Positions 1-11,559 are shown, numbered from the stretch's first letter. The stretch is DNA of 64,000 bases from Anthostomella pinea (GCA_963556695.1 CAUWAG010000020.1:2542001-2606000), one strand, 5' to 3'. Notes: a model not told the origin generated them from the sequence alone. Translations and numbers: made by a program.

Positions 1-292
1 CCAGGCCACCTCAGCCAGCCCTGCTCGGGTGATGGATCCAATGCATGTGCTGAGGCAGTGAGGAGCCGGGCAGTAATAGCCGGCCCACAACAGCTGAGAG
101 CTCTCCCCGCGAAATCTATACATAGAGGGGCATCTGCCTTCTTCGATCCCATCCTCCCAACACTACAAAAGACAACCATCTTCTCATCTGATTTCTAGAC
201 CGTTCTTCCAGCACCACTCCTTTCTCTTTGATCACCAGCAAGCAAGCGTTGACCTCTTCTCTGCCTTCCAATACCCATCCGAATCTCTCACA
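1..292. other. Window edge and 5' flank of HAD gene
   Basis: I see no coding signal here. The last 100 bases are pyrimidine-rich with CA-rich stretches and end directly in the start codon of the HAD hydrolase, as expected for a fungal promoter and 5' UTR. Confidence 0.4.
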
Positions 293-1127
293 ATGCCTCG
301 TGTAAGTTACGATCTCACCCCCCGTTCCCGCGTCTGATCCCTCCTCTTGCCATGACTGCCTGAGCCTTCGCTCACCGACTTTACCACCACAGGTCAAGTA
401 CGTCCTCCTCGACTGCGACAACACCCTCGCCTTGTCGGAGCGTCTTGCCTTTGAGGCCTGCACCGACTTGACCAACGAGGTCTTGGAGAAATGGGGCAAG
501 TCCGATCGCTACACCGTCGATCAGCTCCTTGAGGACTTTGTCGGCCACAACTTCCGTGGCATGCTCGTCGGTCTGCAGAAGAAGCACGGCTTCACCATGA
601 CCCCCGAGGAGGTCGATGCCTACGTTGACCGTGAGCTCGGTGCCGTCACCGCTAAGCTGAGCGAGAAGTGCACTCCCTGCCCCGGTGCCCCCGAGCAACT
701 CGAGTGGCTCAAGCAGCAAGGCTACCCCATGTCCGTCGTCAGCACCTCTGCCAAGCCCCGTGTTGTTGCCAGCATCAAGAAGATCGGCGTCGACCACTAC
801 TTCCCCGACGAGCATGTCTACAGCGCTGCCACCAGCTTGAACCCCCCCTCCAGCAAGCCCGACCCCGCCATCTACAACTACGCCTGCCAACAGCTGGGCG
901 TCAAGAACTCGGAGTGCGTCACTGTCGAGGACAGCAAGAGCGGTGCCACTGCCGCCATGCGTGCCGGCATCCCCCTCATCGGCTACGTTGGTGTCTACGG
1001 CATCGAGGAGGGCCAGGAGAAGATGGAGCAGATGGCCAAGATCCTCAAGGAACAGTGCAAGGCCGACGTCATCATGTACGACTGGAAGGAGTTCCCCGAG
1101 TGCCTCAAGAAGATTGAGGCCTTGTAA
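293..1127 (+). CDS. HAD-superfamily hydrolase (phosphatase-like)
   Basis: Predicted 247-aa soluble enzyme of the haloacid dehalogenase superfamily, probably a small-molecule phosphatase; the substrate cannot be read from sequence. Exons are 293-301 and 393-1127, so the first exon codes only for Met-Pro-Arg before a GTAAGT..CACAG intron. All four HAD motifs are visible: the nucleophile motif DCDNT near residues 9-13, the Ser/Thr motif in VVSTSAK, a Lys in SSKPDPAIY, and the acidic metal site VEDSKSG. A helical cap domain lies between motifs I and II, as in beta-phosphoglucomutase and phosphoglycolate phosphatase relatives. The intron is required, because the DxDxT motif lies directly after the splice junction and has no in-frame ATG of its own. 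Confidence 0.85.
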
Positions 1128-2610
1128 GTCGCCCTGGAAGCGTCGATTCCGTCTTCTGCAGCATAGTCTTTCTTTCACGCAAGGTCATCTCCATCACAGA
1201 GGGCAGGGATAATGAGTGATGATTATCAGGACTTACAAAACTTCCCCTTCGGCGAGACTTTAGTTTGGGACTGCTGGATTTGGGAGATATGGCATGGGAA
1301 AATAGATCGCATGGCGGAGACTTTCCATGAAGACTGGCAATAGATTCTACCCTAGAGTCAAGATGCATCTCAACCAAACGCGTTGGCTTCCCCACCACAG
1401 TTACTTAGCATATGAAATGGATGTCATCTTTCCCCACTCCACATGTGCACCTCTTCCCCTCCGCGGCGGCATGTGATCAGCAATTGCCGCTGTGCGTTAT
1501 TTTCGTACGCGAGAATATGAAAATAACTCATTATGCCGTGGGGGAAGTTGGCGTTCGGTCCAAGAGGCATTTGGTATGGACTCGTCCATATGGTTGATGT
1601 TGCCTCAGTTGTGGATGCTGCCTGGGTCTGCATTCCGCTTTAGGTAGTGTCCACACACTTTTCCAGATCCAGGTCTCTGGGATTCCGATCTGGGTTGGTA
1701 TCAAGCTTCTCAGTGTCTGGGATTCCACGTACACTTTAGACGGTCAGTTTTGGGATATTGCATACACCTAAGACTTCCTGAGTCAGAACTCTCGGTCCCT
1801 AGACTAGTGCTAAATGCAGCTGGTGATACACGCAGACACCATTACCGAAACGGGAATACCAAGTCTAGAGACCCTGCTTGATATGGGTTACATGTAGCTC
1901 TCGAGGCCGGTGACAAGGTTGAATTTGGCTGGGAACCCATGGCAACAGTGTAGCGGTGTATGCGAATTGCTGGACCCAGGTTGAAGTAGGCCTCATGTTC
2001 AATGTTGTCTTGCACTTCACTTAAGATACGGTAGACGTCCTTTTGCCAAGTGCATGCCCACAACTTCGCGCAATCGGTTCACGATACCGAAACCCCACAG
2101 CGGGAAGGAGGTGGGTGCGGCTAACAGTGGACTTTGCAGCTCGAGCGACGGCACGCTAGTACGTCAATAAAGGAGGGGAAGGAAAAGTGAGTCTATCGAC
2201 CGACGACAAGGTCAACACCTACATTGTAGAATATCAATGACAACCTTCCGAATCGACCCTACGCTTGCTATTTCCGAACTGTATGTGCCGACTGGCTATT
2301 GACCACGATCAAGTTTGGGATGTCTGATGCAGTGCTGTGAAGGTCGATGGCTCAACAATGGCCTTTGAGTCCTGACATGGAGTTCCGGAGCTAGTATCAG
2401 GGGGCTGAACATGCAAAGAAAGGTAACGTTATGAGAGACACAACAATGGGCATTACCTCAACCAACTACTCATTGTCCGAGGTCGATATCAAAGGGCTGT
2501 CGGCGATGACAATGCTGCTGTTCCGCCGTTCAAAGCAGCAGGTGCTCTGTTCTCTCGAGAACAACAGTCGAGTTCTATAACCCAGGAGAGTATGTTCAGG
2601 TACGCCTGAG
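1128..2610. other. Intergenic, no gene recognised
   Basis: About 1.5 kb between the HAD gene and the small repeat protein. All open frames are short, overlap one another on both strands and show no recognisable domain. It probably holds the HAD 3' UTR and the promoter of the next gene. Confidence 0.4.
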
Positions 2611-2617
2611 TATATAA
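2611..2617 (+). promoter_or_regulatory. TATA box of small repeat protein gene
   Basis: A TATATAA sequence lies 133 bp upstream of the start codon at 2744. Between them is a CA/TC-rich leader with repeated ACTCATCA-type words, typical of a strongly transcribed fungal 5' UTR. This context is the main reason to believe the small ORF is expressed. Confidence 0.45.
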
Positions 2618-2743
2618 CCATCTGATCCGTCCGAGTAGGTACCTCAAATATTCTCATCATTCACACTCATCACTCATCACCCACTCATTCATCATCATCA
2701 CCAACTCATTACAATCCAACAAACCAATACCTCAAATTCAAGC

Positions 2744-3079
2744 ATGATAGCTAACAACAGTTCTTCGGGTCAGAAGGAGGCCTTCACGTCAACCGGCTCG
2801 GACCCTGTAGCCAACCTCAACGCTGGCACACCGGAGTTCATCAAGAACCACCGTAGCGATTCTACTCGGTACAGTATCGACGATAGACCTGGCAGCCATC
2901 GTCCATCCGGTATCGACGATAGACCTGGCAGCCATCGTCCATCCGGTATCGACCCCTACGACAACAAGAAGAACGAGCTTCCACGGGCCAAAGACGAGCC
3001 GAAGGGCCTCCCTGTGCCCGGCCGTCGTAATGCGGTCGCTCACATTCCTCAGCCCGTGAAGGAGCCAGGGAAGAAGTAG
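2744..3079 (+). CDS. Small hydrophilic protein with exact tandem repeat
   Basis: Unrecognised single-exon ORF of 111 aa. The protein is hydrophilic, rich in Asn, Ser, Asp, Arg and Pro, and lacks a signal peptide or membrane segment, so it is probably intrinsically disordered. Residues of about 45-68 are a perfect two-copy repeat of a 12-residue unit containing IDDRPGSHRPSG. The tail is basic and ends PGKK. A TATA box and a CA-rich leader precede the ATG. I assign no function; stress-induced small hydrophilic proteins look like this, but that is only a resemblance. Confidence 0.5.
   Translation: MIANNSSSGQKEAFTSTGSDPVANLNAGTPEFIKNHRSDSTRYSIDDRPGSHRPSGIDDRPGSHRPSGIDPYDNKKNELPRAKDEPKGLPVPGRRNAVAHIPQPVKEPGKK
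2876..2947 (+). repeat. Perfect 36-bp tandem duplication in coding sequence
   Basis: Two adjacent identical copies of a 36-bp unit (2876-2911 and 2912-2947), beginning ATCGACGATAGACC and ending CATCCGGT. The period is a multiple of three, so the reading frame of the 111-aa protein is kept. Perfect identity points to a recent duplication. Confidence 0.9.
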
Positions 3080-4791
3080 AATGTAGATGTAGGTTTGAGT
3101 ATATACCCGGGCCTCGTAGATTGACCACTCGGGCTTTCGTAGATTGAGCCAGTAGATCTCGTAATGAATAGACTTACTTGAAGCCTGCTGCTTTGAAGCA
3201 CTTTGTACCAGCTTGTAGATTGAATGTGGAACATACTGAAGACGATGGTCTTCCTCCCGGTGTCCATGAAGTGTGCCGGCCGGCGAAAACAACCAGAGAT
3301 AGGGGCGCAGACCTACGAGGGCACTGGGTTCGTGGCGGGAGCACTGCATTGGTGGTAAGTGAATGTACTTCCAGTGGCTCATTTAATATTCTCTTTCCCG
3401 CTCAACGTTAATGGCGTCCTCGACGTTTTGAACTTATCAAAGATCGCACGAAGAAGCTTTCGAGCGGCTGGGAGTGCTTAGCTTAAGCGATTTCCATCGA
3501 ATCTTACCTAAGAGTGCAGACATGTGGTTCAGGGGCTGGTCTATTAACCCCTATTGTGTTGAACAAGTACATTGTGAGCTTGACATGGCTTAACCAGCTG
3601 CCAGTAGCCTATTGCGACTGACTGCCTCAGCTTCGGAACTCAACCCCTTCATTCATTCGCGTCGTCTTTGGCGAACACGAAGAGACGGTTGAGTTGGCGC
3701 GGCGCGCTAGAGGGAGGTGTGAGTTACGCCACCTCATGACAAACCCAATTTTGAGTTCCCGTCTGCTTCTGATACACAATAACCTGAAACGCGACGCGTA
3801 CCTTATTGCCGTTGTAGCAACAACGAACAACCCGTACCTGTCTTTTCCAAGATCATCATCAAGGAGGGAATCGGGGGTCCGTTCCAATGTGATAGCTTGG
3901 AGCACTCGAGGGCCAGCATCTCATGTCATGCGGACACACCATGTTGGAACTATCCCCGTTGGACTGCAAGCTCCACGTCCCACTGGCGAACAAGAGATAG
4001 GTATGGTACCTACAGGCAAGTATGTCGGTTGTCCGGATGTTCAACGCTCCAAGAGTCACATAAACAGACGCAACTAGCGTGTATGACAAACAACGACCAC
4101 TCGCGCGTAAACTGGTGATTCTAGGATATTCCTTCCCCCATACGCATATCCTGTGCAGCTCGACCGTACAGGCACGCCATGCAGGGAAATGGGCCCTTAT
4201 ATCGAGCTTACGCAGCCAGCTCGAGAATTTACAAGCTGGAGACAGACACTGGTCTGGCACTGAAGAGACCTCGACACGACTGGGATTCACGTGGCTCATC
4301 TCTGGACGGTGTCTCTGGTGTTGCTTCATGTTTCCTTCCCAACTCCTGCCAGGCGGACTCGGCATTGCTCCAACCTAGTTCTCGCACCTTGAACGGTAAA
4401 CCGGCGGCTGACGGCCACCAGGAAGATCCTGACCTTGGCCACAATGTGCATCCGCGCCTCTCCAGCAACCGACAAAGCCAGGGTGGAAAGCACAACTGCA
4501 AGGCCAGGGTTGGCCTGTTCAGTGACCCCTCGGAAACAGCTCAGCCAACTAAGCCAGGTTGGCCCCCCTTTTCGTGAATGACGACGAACCAGACCTGGAG
4601 CGAGATGGGCAGCATGCTTTTCCCAGCCATAACCTACGACCTCGAAAGGTGGCCGCGTCTGCTTTGTCCATCCTTCGTTATAAGAGCCTGAACCCTCGTC
4701 ACAACTTGGCTGTGGTCTGGTCTGCGCCCAAGCTGCTGTTTATAACGTGCTCCGTGTCTTATAGCCCTTGGTCTCGTTCATACAGGTCTCT
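3080..4791. other. Intergenic, no gene recognised
   Basis: About 1.7 kb without a supported gene. Overlapping ORFs on both strands (for example 3694-4077 plus and 3859-4365 minus) show no domain and no plausible splice structure. The 3' part should hold the promoter of the surface-protein gene at 4880. Confidence 0.4.
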
Positions 4792-4798
4792 TATAAAA
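4792..4798 (+). promoter_or_regulatory. TATA box of GPI-type surface protein gene
   Basis: TATAAAA begins 88 bp upstream of the start codon at 4880. It is followed by a pyrimidine-rich leader with CTCC/ACTC words that runs into a favourable AAG-ATG start context. Confidence 0.5.
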
Positions 4799-4879
4799 CC
4801 GCTCACGACAGCTTCCACCTCCTACACTCTTTCAGATACCCGACTTCCCTCTCACGAGTTCTCGAAGCCCACAGTCAAG

Positions 4880-5723
4880 ATGCGCTTCACCTCCATCCTC
4901 GCCGCCGGCGTGTTCGCCATCGCTGCCAGCGCGCAGTCTGATTCCTCTGCTGCCATAGACTCCAGCACCGAGCCTGTTTCCTCCGCCGCCACAGACTCCA
5001 GTACCGAACTGGTGTCCTCCGCTGCCACAGACTCCAGTACCGAGCTGGCGTCCTCCACTGCCGTAGACTCCAGTACCGAGCTGGTGTCGTCCCCCGCCAC
5101 CGTCGTGGTCTCCTCGACCACAACTTCCAGCGCGGCCGCCGCGACGACCGATGTCACCACGTTGTGCCTGAATGCCTGTAAGTGCTTCCCAACGGGGGTG
5201 AAAACCATGCCATACCATAGAACACAGATCGGAAATCTAACCCGGTCATCCCATAGGCAACCCCGTCGACACCACCTGCCGCGCGGCCTGCGTCGCGGCG
5301 TCGGACTCGGTTAATACGTGCGTCGCGAATTGCCCCAAGGGCAACGGCACCGCCATCGACAACCAGAACTACACCGACTGCTACAATGGCTGCATCTCAC
5401 AGTATGGCTCCGCTTCGACGGGCACGCCCAACGGGGCCACCACCGCTAGCGCTGCTGCTCCCGGCAGCGGCGTCACCCACTCCGTGTCCGAGTCCGCGTC
5501 CGCGTCCGTCATACAGGTCGAGTCGACGGTCACGTCTGACGGCTCTACCTTTGTCACTCACATTCCCAGTACCGTGGCCGGCAGCAAGGAGACCAAATCG
5601 TCCTCCCAGTCTGCTGCCTCGTCGACCATGTCGGATGGCGCAGTTGGCGGTGCTATGATGCTCTCACCCTTCGATACCGGTGGTGGTCTTCTTGGTTTGT
5701 TGGCTGTTTTCCTTGCCTTGTAA
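4880..5723 (+). CDS. Ser/Thr-rich, cysteine-patterned GPI-type surface protein
   Basis: Predicted 254-aa secreted protein, exons 4880-5177 and 5257-5723. Residues 1-19 form a signal peptide ending in AIAASAQ. Residues of about 27-74 are four imperfect 12-residue repeats containing DSSTE, followed by a Ser/Thr/Ala linker. An eight-cysteine domain straddles the intron with paired C-x3-C spacing (starting CLNAC, then CRAAC, CVANC, CYNGC), and N-x-T/S glycosylation sites lie between the pairs. A second Ser/Thr-rich stalk follows. The C-terminus is a hydrophobic tail (GLLGLLAVFLAL) preceded by small residues, which fits a GPI-anchor signal. The likely location is the cell wall or outer membrane face; binding partners are unknown. 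The upstream in-frame ATG at 4559 would mask the signal peptide and is not used here. Confidence 0.75.
4958..5101 (+). repeat. Four 36-bp imperfect coding tandem repeats
   Basis: Four consecutive 36-bp units start at 4958, 4994, 5030 and 5066, each beginning GACTCCAG(T/C)ACCGA. They encode the 12-residue DSSTE-containing repeats of the surface protein and keep frame. Confidence 0.85.
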
Positions 5724-5973
5724 ATGTCTTCTCACTGATACCACATTATACCGCTTGGGATAGAGGGAGGATTTTGTTGTTGGTCCTAATTGGAATGGGA
5801 AGGCGTTATCAAGGGAAACTGTTTGGTCGCATGGGGTATTCTACACCGAGTCATAGAGTTCGCTGAATAGGAGTGAGATTGGAGCTGTCTATTAGATCAT
5901 ATCCTAGTTTGACCAGGCATGCCCTCCAAGTGTGAATACAGTGTGTCGGTAAAACATCAAGAGCTGTCAGTCT

Positions 5974-6925
5974 TTAGTTTTTGCTCGCCGGGGCTGCGGT
6001 CTTTGGGGCTGGCAGTGTCTCCGGGACGTCACTTATCCATGGTAAGCCAAGCTTCTTCATCTCGACTGCCAGCTGGAAGAGATAGTCGAGACTTTCCGAG
6101 TTTGAATCTCATCAGCACACCCGATTTCAAGGGCGGAACGGGGATAACTCACCTCTCACACATGGTCTTCGCCTTGTGCACATTGTCGCCCCAGACATAC
6201 ACACCATGTCTGCGAACCAGCACGGCATACGTATCCGGATACTTATCCATAGCCTCCTCCAGGAACTCGGTCAGGTCCTCCTCATGGGCCGTGTTCTCGA
6301 TGACGGGTATACGCAGGGTGTCATGGTAGCCCAGGTTCCCCTGCATCTGGAAGCCCCGGCCGAAGCCCTTGATCTGCTCGATGTTGTTGATCTCGAACAG
6401 CCGGTCATTTTTGGGGGTTTGTGTCTCGAGCAGCAGCGTCACCAGCACGGCCCACTGCGAGTGCGTGTGGATGCAGCAGCCGGCGCCGCGGCGCGTGAAG
6501 GCCGCCAGGAACAGCGGCGTGCACTGCGAGGGCTTGAGGCTCGGCGGCGACCGCAGGTACGTCCGGTTTTTGAGGTCGGCCTGCGCGGCGAGCGAAAGCA
6601 CGTAGATGTCCGAGTGCTGCATCAGCTCCTTCTGCACGCCTGAGGGCGCGATGTACACGAGGTCACTGGAAAATGGAAGTGTGAGATATTGGCTCTCATC
6701 TTCCATCCTGTCCCTTTTCACACATCCCGGTACAAACAGTAATGAGATCTCTTACCCGTCGCGGATCGAACATCCTCCCCCTGTTCCCGTGACCCAGCCC
6801 AGGGTCCAGAACTTGGCGCATAGCGAAGGAATCAGATTTGCTGGGTGGGCATGGCTGTCCGAGGTGACGAGGTGGTCGTTGTTGCCCCTTTCAGCCGCCT
6901 TCTCGGGCTCTTGTTGGCCGGCCAT
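5974..6925 (-). CDS. MDE1: Methylthioribulose-1-phosphate dehydratase
   Basis: Zinc-dependent class II aldolase-family enzyme of the methionine salvage pathway. It dehydrates 5-methylthioribulose-1-phosphate to the diketo phosphate in the cytosol. Predicted 266 aa from exons 6925-6756, 6665-6153 and 6091-5974. Diagnostic sequence includes the N-terminal substrate region (GWVTGTGGG then IAPSGVQKE), the zinc ligands in [10 protein letters not shown], a Glu in the IENTAHEED segment, and the third ligand region RRHGVYVWG. The last exon supplies the conserved C-terminal helix [19 protein letters not shown] chose the Met at 6925 (MAGQQEPE) rather than the in-frame Met at 7009, because the extra 28 residues are hydrophobic and foreign to the family. 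Length matches fungal homologues. Confidence 0.93.
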
Positions 6926-8361
6926 TGGCTGCAAGTCACTGACAATGCTGACAACTGACAGATACTTTGGTAGGATCAGGCCGAGAAACAGATAGCTGAG
7001 CTCTACCAAGTCTAGGCAGCTGGCCTCTTCCTGCTCGAGGCTCTGATCAATGTTTTCGTGATGGGGCTAAAGTCGAGTTGCTATCTGGCATGAACGCTGA
7101 TTGATCATTTAGGAAAGCCTGCGAGAGTTTTTCCAGCTTCTCCACTCGTCCACTTTGGGCAGTTGACCACCACAACCACGTTGTTGTCCAATTCAAAGGA
7201 GCTCTTGCTACCCCCTCAGCTATGGCACCATCAGTGAATAGGTAGCATTCACCACCTCTCACACCTTATAAGCACGTGCTCATGGTACGTCCTTCGGTCT
7301 TGTATTGCAAGGCGGAAGGAAGCATTCATGTACCACCAAGCTGTGCAGTCTATGGGCGGTGCTCTATCAATGGCAAATAGGAACTCAGCGCAATGATAGT
7401 AGATGCATGTACCTCCAGCGTGATCATTTATGCTCCAAACCTTCATTCAGCTCCTCAATGGATGTTGACAGATCATCATGTACCACGTAACGGCCGCATT
7501 GTTCCTAAATAGAGCATCATGAAGCCAAGGCCGAGGCGCAGTTAGCATAAATCCTAAGGGTCCTCGGCCGCTTCACGCTGTCCTAACATCGCCCGAGACG
7601 GTTTCGGAGAGCACCAAGCCTGCACTGAACTTTGACCTTCCGACTGGACAACGTGTAAGTGAATTGGTGTTTGCTTGATTGCTACACAAGAGACATCCCG
7701 CTGATAAAAACATCAAGTGCACGGCATCAGACATCTAGGTTCGTAACTTGCTCGATTGGCGTTTAGTGGCGGTGTGACCTGACCCAGCCTCAAGCCTCCA
7801 TCTCCCCTGACGAAGCGCCTAGAAGACAGGCAGAAGTCCACTGAAAGGTAGAGCTCCGAACATATCCCGCGCCGGTGATTGGCCACTGAGTGCTCCCGAC
7901 GACCCACCTCCCTGCCCCCGCACCAAGGAACCAGCTCACGGACCACGGTGAACCCTTTATTCGAGCTTGCAGCCAATCAGCGCCCACAGAGACTCAGCCG
8001 GCAAGAAGCTCGAGCTAGATCTGGCTTCGGAGAGGACCTGGCAAGCCTGCGCGCCTCACTTCCCCCCCAAAAAAGAGGCCACGTTTGCTTGACATCGCTC
8101 TGCCGTCTCGCAGATAAATCTCGTCTCCATTTCATCCTCAACATCCCGACATTGTCTCTACACCCCAAGCCCTCCGGAATTTTCTTTCCTTCCTCGTCGC
8201 TCTGGGAGCAATCATTCTTTGCCATTATACTGACAGGCTGTCTCTATCTCGTAGCGATCTAACTACCCTTGTGACAAGCTGCACAGCTCGTCACTCCTCC
8301 AGCTCGACTACCGCCGTCACTTCTACCACCTTGTATCCTCGTCCTTGCGCAGCCTTTCACC
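6926..8361. other. MDE1-calnexin divergent intergenic region
   Basis: About 1.4 kb with no supported gene. CCAAT motifs occur in both orientations near 7878 (ATTGG) and 7972 (CCAAT), within 500 bp of the calnexin start, and could be bound by the CCAAT-binding complex. The pyrimidine-rich stretch at 8160-8360 is probably the calnexin 5' UTR. Confidence 0.4.
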
Positions 8362-10302
8362 ATGAAGCTCAACTCGGCCATCGCTGCCGCCCTTCTGGCT
8401 GGTGGCGCCTACGCCGTCGAGGTTGTTGCCGACGATGCTACCAAAGCTTCGTCCGCTGTTGCCGCTGAACTGCCCACCTTCACTGTGAGTATCTGCAATC
8501 CCCAGCCCCTCCCTGTACCTCCGTGGCTGTCTTCCGTTGCACGAACAATTCGTATCGAGGACGGACAACATGCGGCCGTGTATACCTCGCTGACTGCCGT
8601 TGTCAACAGCCCACCACCCTGAAGGCTCCTTTCCTGGAGCAGTTCACCGATGACTGGGAGGCACGATGGAAGCCCTCTCATGCCAAGAAGGATATGAAGG
8701 GCGCCACTAACGAGGAAGAGGAGTGGGCATACGTTGGCGAGTGGTCCGTAGAGGAGCCGTACCAATTCAAGGGTATGGAGGGTGATAAGGGTCTTGTTGT
8801 CAAGAACCCCGCCGCCCACCACGCCATCTCGGCCAAGTTCCCCAAGAAGATTGATAACAAGGGCAAGACCCTTGTTGTCCAATACGAAGTCAAGCTCCAG
8901 AGTAAGTTCTGCAGGCCTTGCGCTGGGATATCAACATTGCTAACGGTCGCTTTCACAGAGGGTCTTGAGTGTGGTGGTGCCTACCTGAAGCTTCTCCGTG
9001 ACACCAAGGCTCTTCACCAGGAGGAGTTTGCCAACTCGTCTCCCTATGTTATCATGTTCGGACCTGACAAGTGCGGCCACACCAACAAGGTCCACTTTAT
9101 CTTCAACCACAAGAACCCCAAGACCGGCGAGTACGAGGAGAAGCACCTGTCTGCTCCTCCCTCGGCCAGCATTACGAAGACCACCGAGCTCTACACCTTG
9201 ATCGTCCAGCCCAACAACACATTCACCATCCAGAAGGGTGGCGAGAACGTCCGTGAGGGCAGCCTCCTCGAGGAGTTCACCCCATCGGTCAACCCTGAGA
9301 AGGAGATTGACGACGCCAAGGACACCAAGCCTGAGGACTGGGTTGATGAGGCCCGTATTGCCGACCCTGAGGCCACGAAGCCCGAGGACTGGGATGAGGA
9401 TGCGCCATACGAGATCGTTGACGAGGAGGCCACCATGCCCGAGGACTGGCTCGAGAGCGAGCCCCTCACTGTTCCGGACCCCGAGGCTCAGAAGCCCGAG
9501 GACTGGGATGACGAGGAGGACGGTGACTGGATCCCACCCACTGTTCCTAACCCCAAGTGTGCCGATGCCTCTGGATGTGGCCCCTGGACCAAGCCCATGA
9601 CCAAGAACCCCGCGTACAAGGGCAAGTGGACTGCGCCGTACATTGACAACCCGGCCTACAAGGGCGTCTGGGCTCCTCGCAAGATCAAGAACCCCGACTA
9701 CTTTGAGGACAAGACCCCCGCCAACTTTGAGCCCATGGGTGCCGTGAGTCTTCCCAATCCTTGCTAATATGATGTGCGTATCACTGACAATCACCTAGAT
9801 TGGTTTCGAGCTTTGGACCATGCAAAATGATATCCTGTTCGACAACATCTACATTGGTCACTCTGTTGAGGACGCCAAGAAGCTTGCCGACGAGACTTTC
9901 TTCAAGAAGATCCCCGTCGAGAAGCAGGTCGAGGAGGCTGAGAAGCCTAAGAAGGAGGACAAGCCCAAGTCTCCCTCCGACTTGAAGTTCTTTGATGACC
10001 CTGTGTTCTACGTCAAGGAGAAGCTTGACCTGTTCATGACCATTGCCGCCAACGACCCCATCGAGGCTATGAAGTTCGTTCCCGAGGTCCCGACTGCCAT
10101 TGGTGGTCTCCTGGTTACCATTGTGGCTCTTATCGGTCTCTTCACCATGGGAGGCAGCGCCCCAGAGTCTGTCAAGAAGGCTGCTGTCGATGCCAAGGAG
10201 AAGGCCAAGGATGGCAAGGACAAGGCTGCCGAGGCTGTCGCCACGGGAGCTGAGAACGTCAAGGCTGAGCTTAACAAGCGCACCACACGAAGCCAGTCGT
10301 AA
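8362..10302 (+). CDS. CNE1: Calnexin, ER membrane lectin chaperone
   Basis: Type I endoplasmic reticulum membrane chaperone that binds monoglucosylated N-glycoproteins during folding. Predicted 567 aa, exons 8362-8484, 8610-8901, 8959-9743 and 9799-10302. Residues 1-18 are a signal peptide ([18 protein letters not shown]). The globular lectin domain contains [11 protein letters not shown] and FGPDKCG. The P-domain arm carries four KPEDW-type motifs followed by three GxW/NPxYKGxW motifs. The lectin domain resumes at [21 protein letters not shown] single membrane segment ([16 protein letters not shown]) precedes a Lys/Glu/Ala-rich cytosolic tail. All splice junctions restore the family sequence exactly. 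Length is normal for fungi. Confidence 0.97.
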
Positions 10303-10913
10303 GATGATAACCCCAAAAGCAGAAAGGGAGGAGTGGATGCACGAAAACGACAGTTGGTCAGGGCTTGGCAATGTACAGTTGATGCCCATAATGCCATGCG
10401 ACTAATTATAAGGGTTCCTGTTGTCTTGGCTGCGACTTTCCGGTTACTTTTGCATGGCGCGTAGGTGTATTCTAGTTAGGCAAGGCAGACCAATAAACCA
10501 GTCAATTCCACATAAGGCCAACCCAAATCAATGCAGGTCATCCGTTGTGAACATGTTTTGAACAAGGATGTATCCGAGGTGGTGAGGCTCCTTGTGGCTT
10601 GTGCCTGATTCCCTACATAGCCTGCATGGTCGATGTCTATGGTCTTGTGGTCTGGCAATCACACATCTACATTGTTTGAGCTCATCTTTCCTCCTATGGC
10701 ATTCCGTTCGCCCATGAAGCTATCACTGCTCATCTGTGTACTTGTTTTTGATGCAATGACCACACCGGAATACTGCAGTCGAAGCCTTCATGGCTCCAGA
10801 GGTAGTACATTCATGCTGCCTCTTCGACTAACTGTCTATATCATGGAAGTAACCTGATGGCTACCACGCATCGCAAATTAGCCCCTTTTTTCTTTCTGCC
10901 CGACTTGGCCGCC
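10303..10913. other. Calnexin 3' flank
   Basis: About 600 bp between calnexin and the coiled-coil block. I see no gene; the open frames are short and without features. It presumably holds 3' UTRs of the two converging transcription units. Confidence 0.4.
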
Positions 10914-11559
10914 TCACCGCGCTTCGCTGCCTCCTTGGAGGTCATGCAGGGCTTTCTTGGCCTTGCGCCTCTCTTTACTCGTTTCCCTCTTAACTTTTTC
11001 AAAGTTTGATTCTTCATTGTGTACGCAGGTTAAACGACTCTCAAGGTTATCCCGTAATCGAGCCAACTCCTGACGCTCGGAAACCTGATCACCTAGAGCT
11101 CGATGCATGTGAGCTTCGGAACCCCGGCGACCTCGTTGGCTTTTACTGAGACGGCCTCTCAAGTACTCCACTTGCTCTTCTAAGGCCTGTTGCTGGATCA
11201 TAAGTGCATCGATTTGAGGTTGTCCGGCCGTGTCGACTTGTTGGACCAAGCTATCGTTTTGTTGGCGGAGACGCTCGGTTCGGAGACGAAGCTCCCGAAT
11301 CTCTTCGGCTCTTTCCCCATCAACGTGGTGGAACTCGCTGTTGTAAGAGGTGTCTTTCGCGTCGAAGTCCGTCTCCTTTCCAGTATTCGTTGTATACTGA
11401 ATTGTGGCGAATCAAGAGCTGCAGTCGCCAGAACATGAAAAGTAGCAACAAGAGCCCGACGCAGGTAGTGGAACGTACTAAGGTTCGATCGAATACCCAT
11501 GGCAGCGAAACTGGCAGCGAAACGGACAGCCATTGGTGTAGGGATCGTCGCGATACCAA
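10914..11559 (-). pseudogene. Coiled-coil ORF pair, apparently frameshifted
   Basis: Two overlapping minus-strand frames look like one broken gene. The upstream frame (11559-11320) has a hydrophobic segment CVGLLLLLFMFWRLQLLI followed by LRRERHLLQQRVPP, then stops. The next frame carries on with VDGERAEEIRELRLRTERLRQ and a long charged coiled coil to 10914 that ends LHDLQGGSEAR. Removing one base near 11325 would join them. As an alternative, a GTACGT..TTCAG intron could remove the hydrophobic stretch, but this still leaves the later frame break. No ATG start is clear in the upstream frame. Function is unknown. It could be a decayed gene, an assembly error, or a gene with an exon structure I have not resolved. 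Confidence 0.4.

Noticed and set aside
381..1178. 265-codon minus-strand ORF over the HAD gene
   Set aside because: It is the exact antisense of a gene with clear HAD motifs. The Leu/Val/Gly-rich product is what GC-rich fungal codons give on the opposite strand.
2876..2947. Transposon target duplication
   Set aside because: The two 36-bp units are directly adjacent with nothing inserted and keep the reading frame, so this is a simple tandem duplication.
8940..9794. 284-codon minus-strand ORF over calnexin
   Set aside because: Antisense of calnexin exon 3, with no domain of its own.
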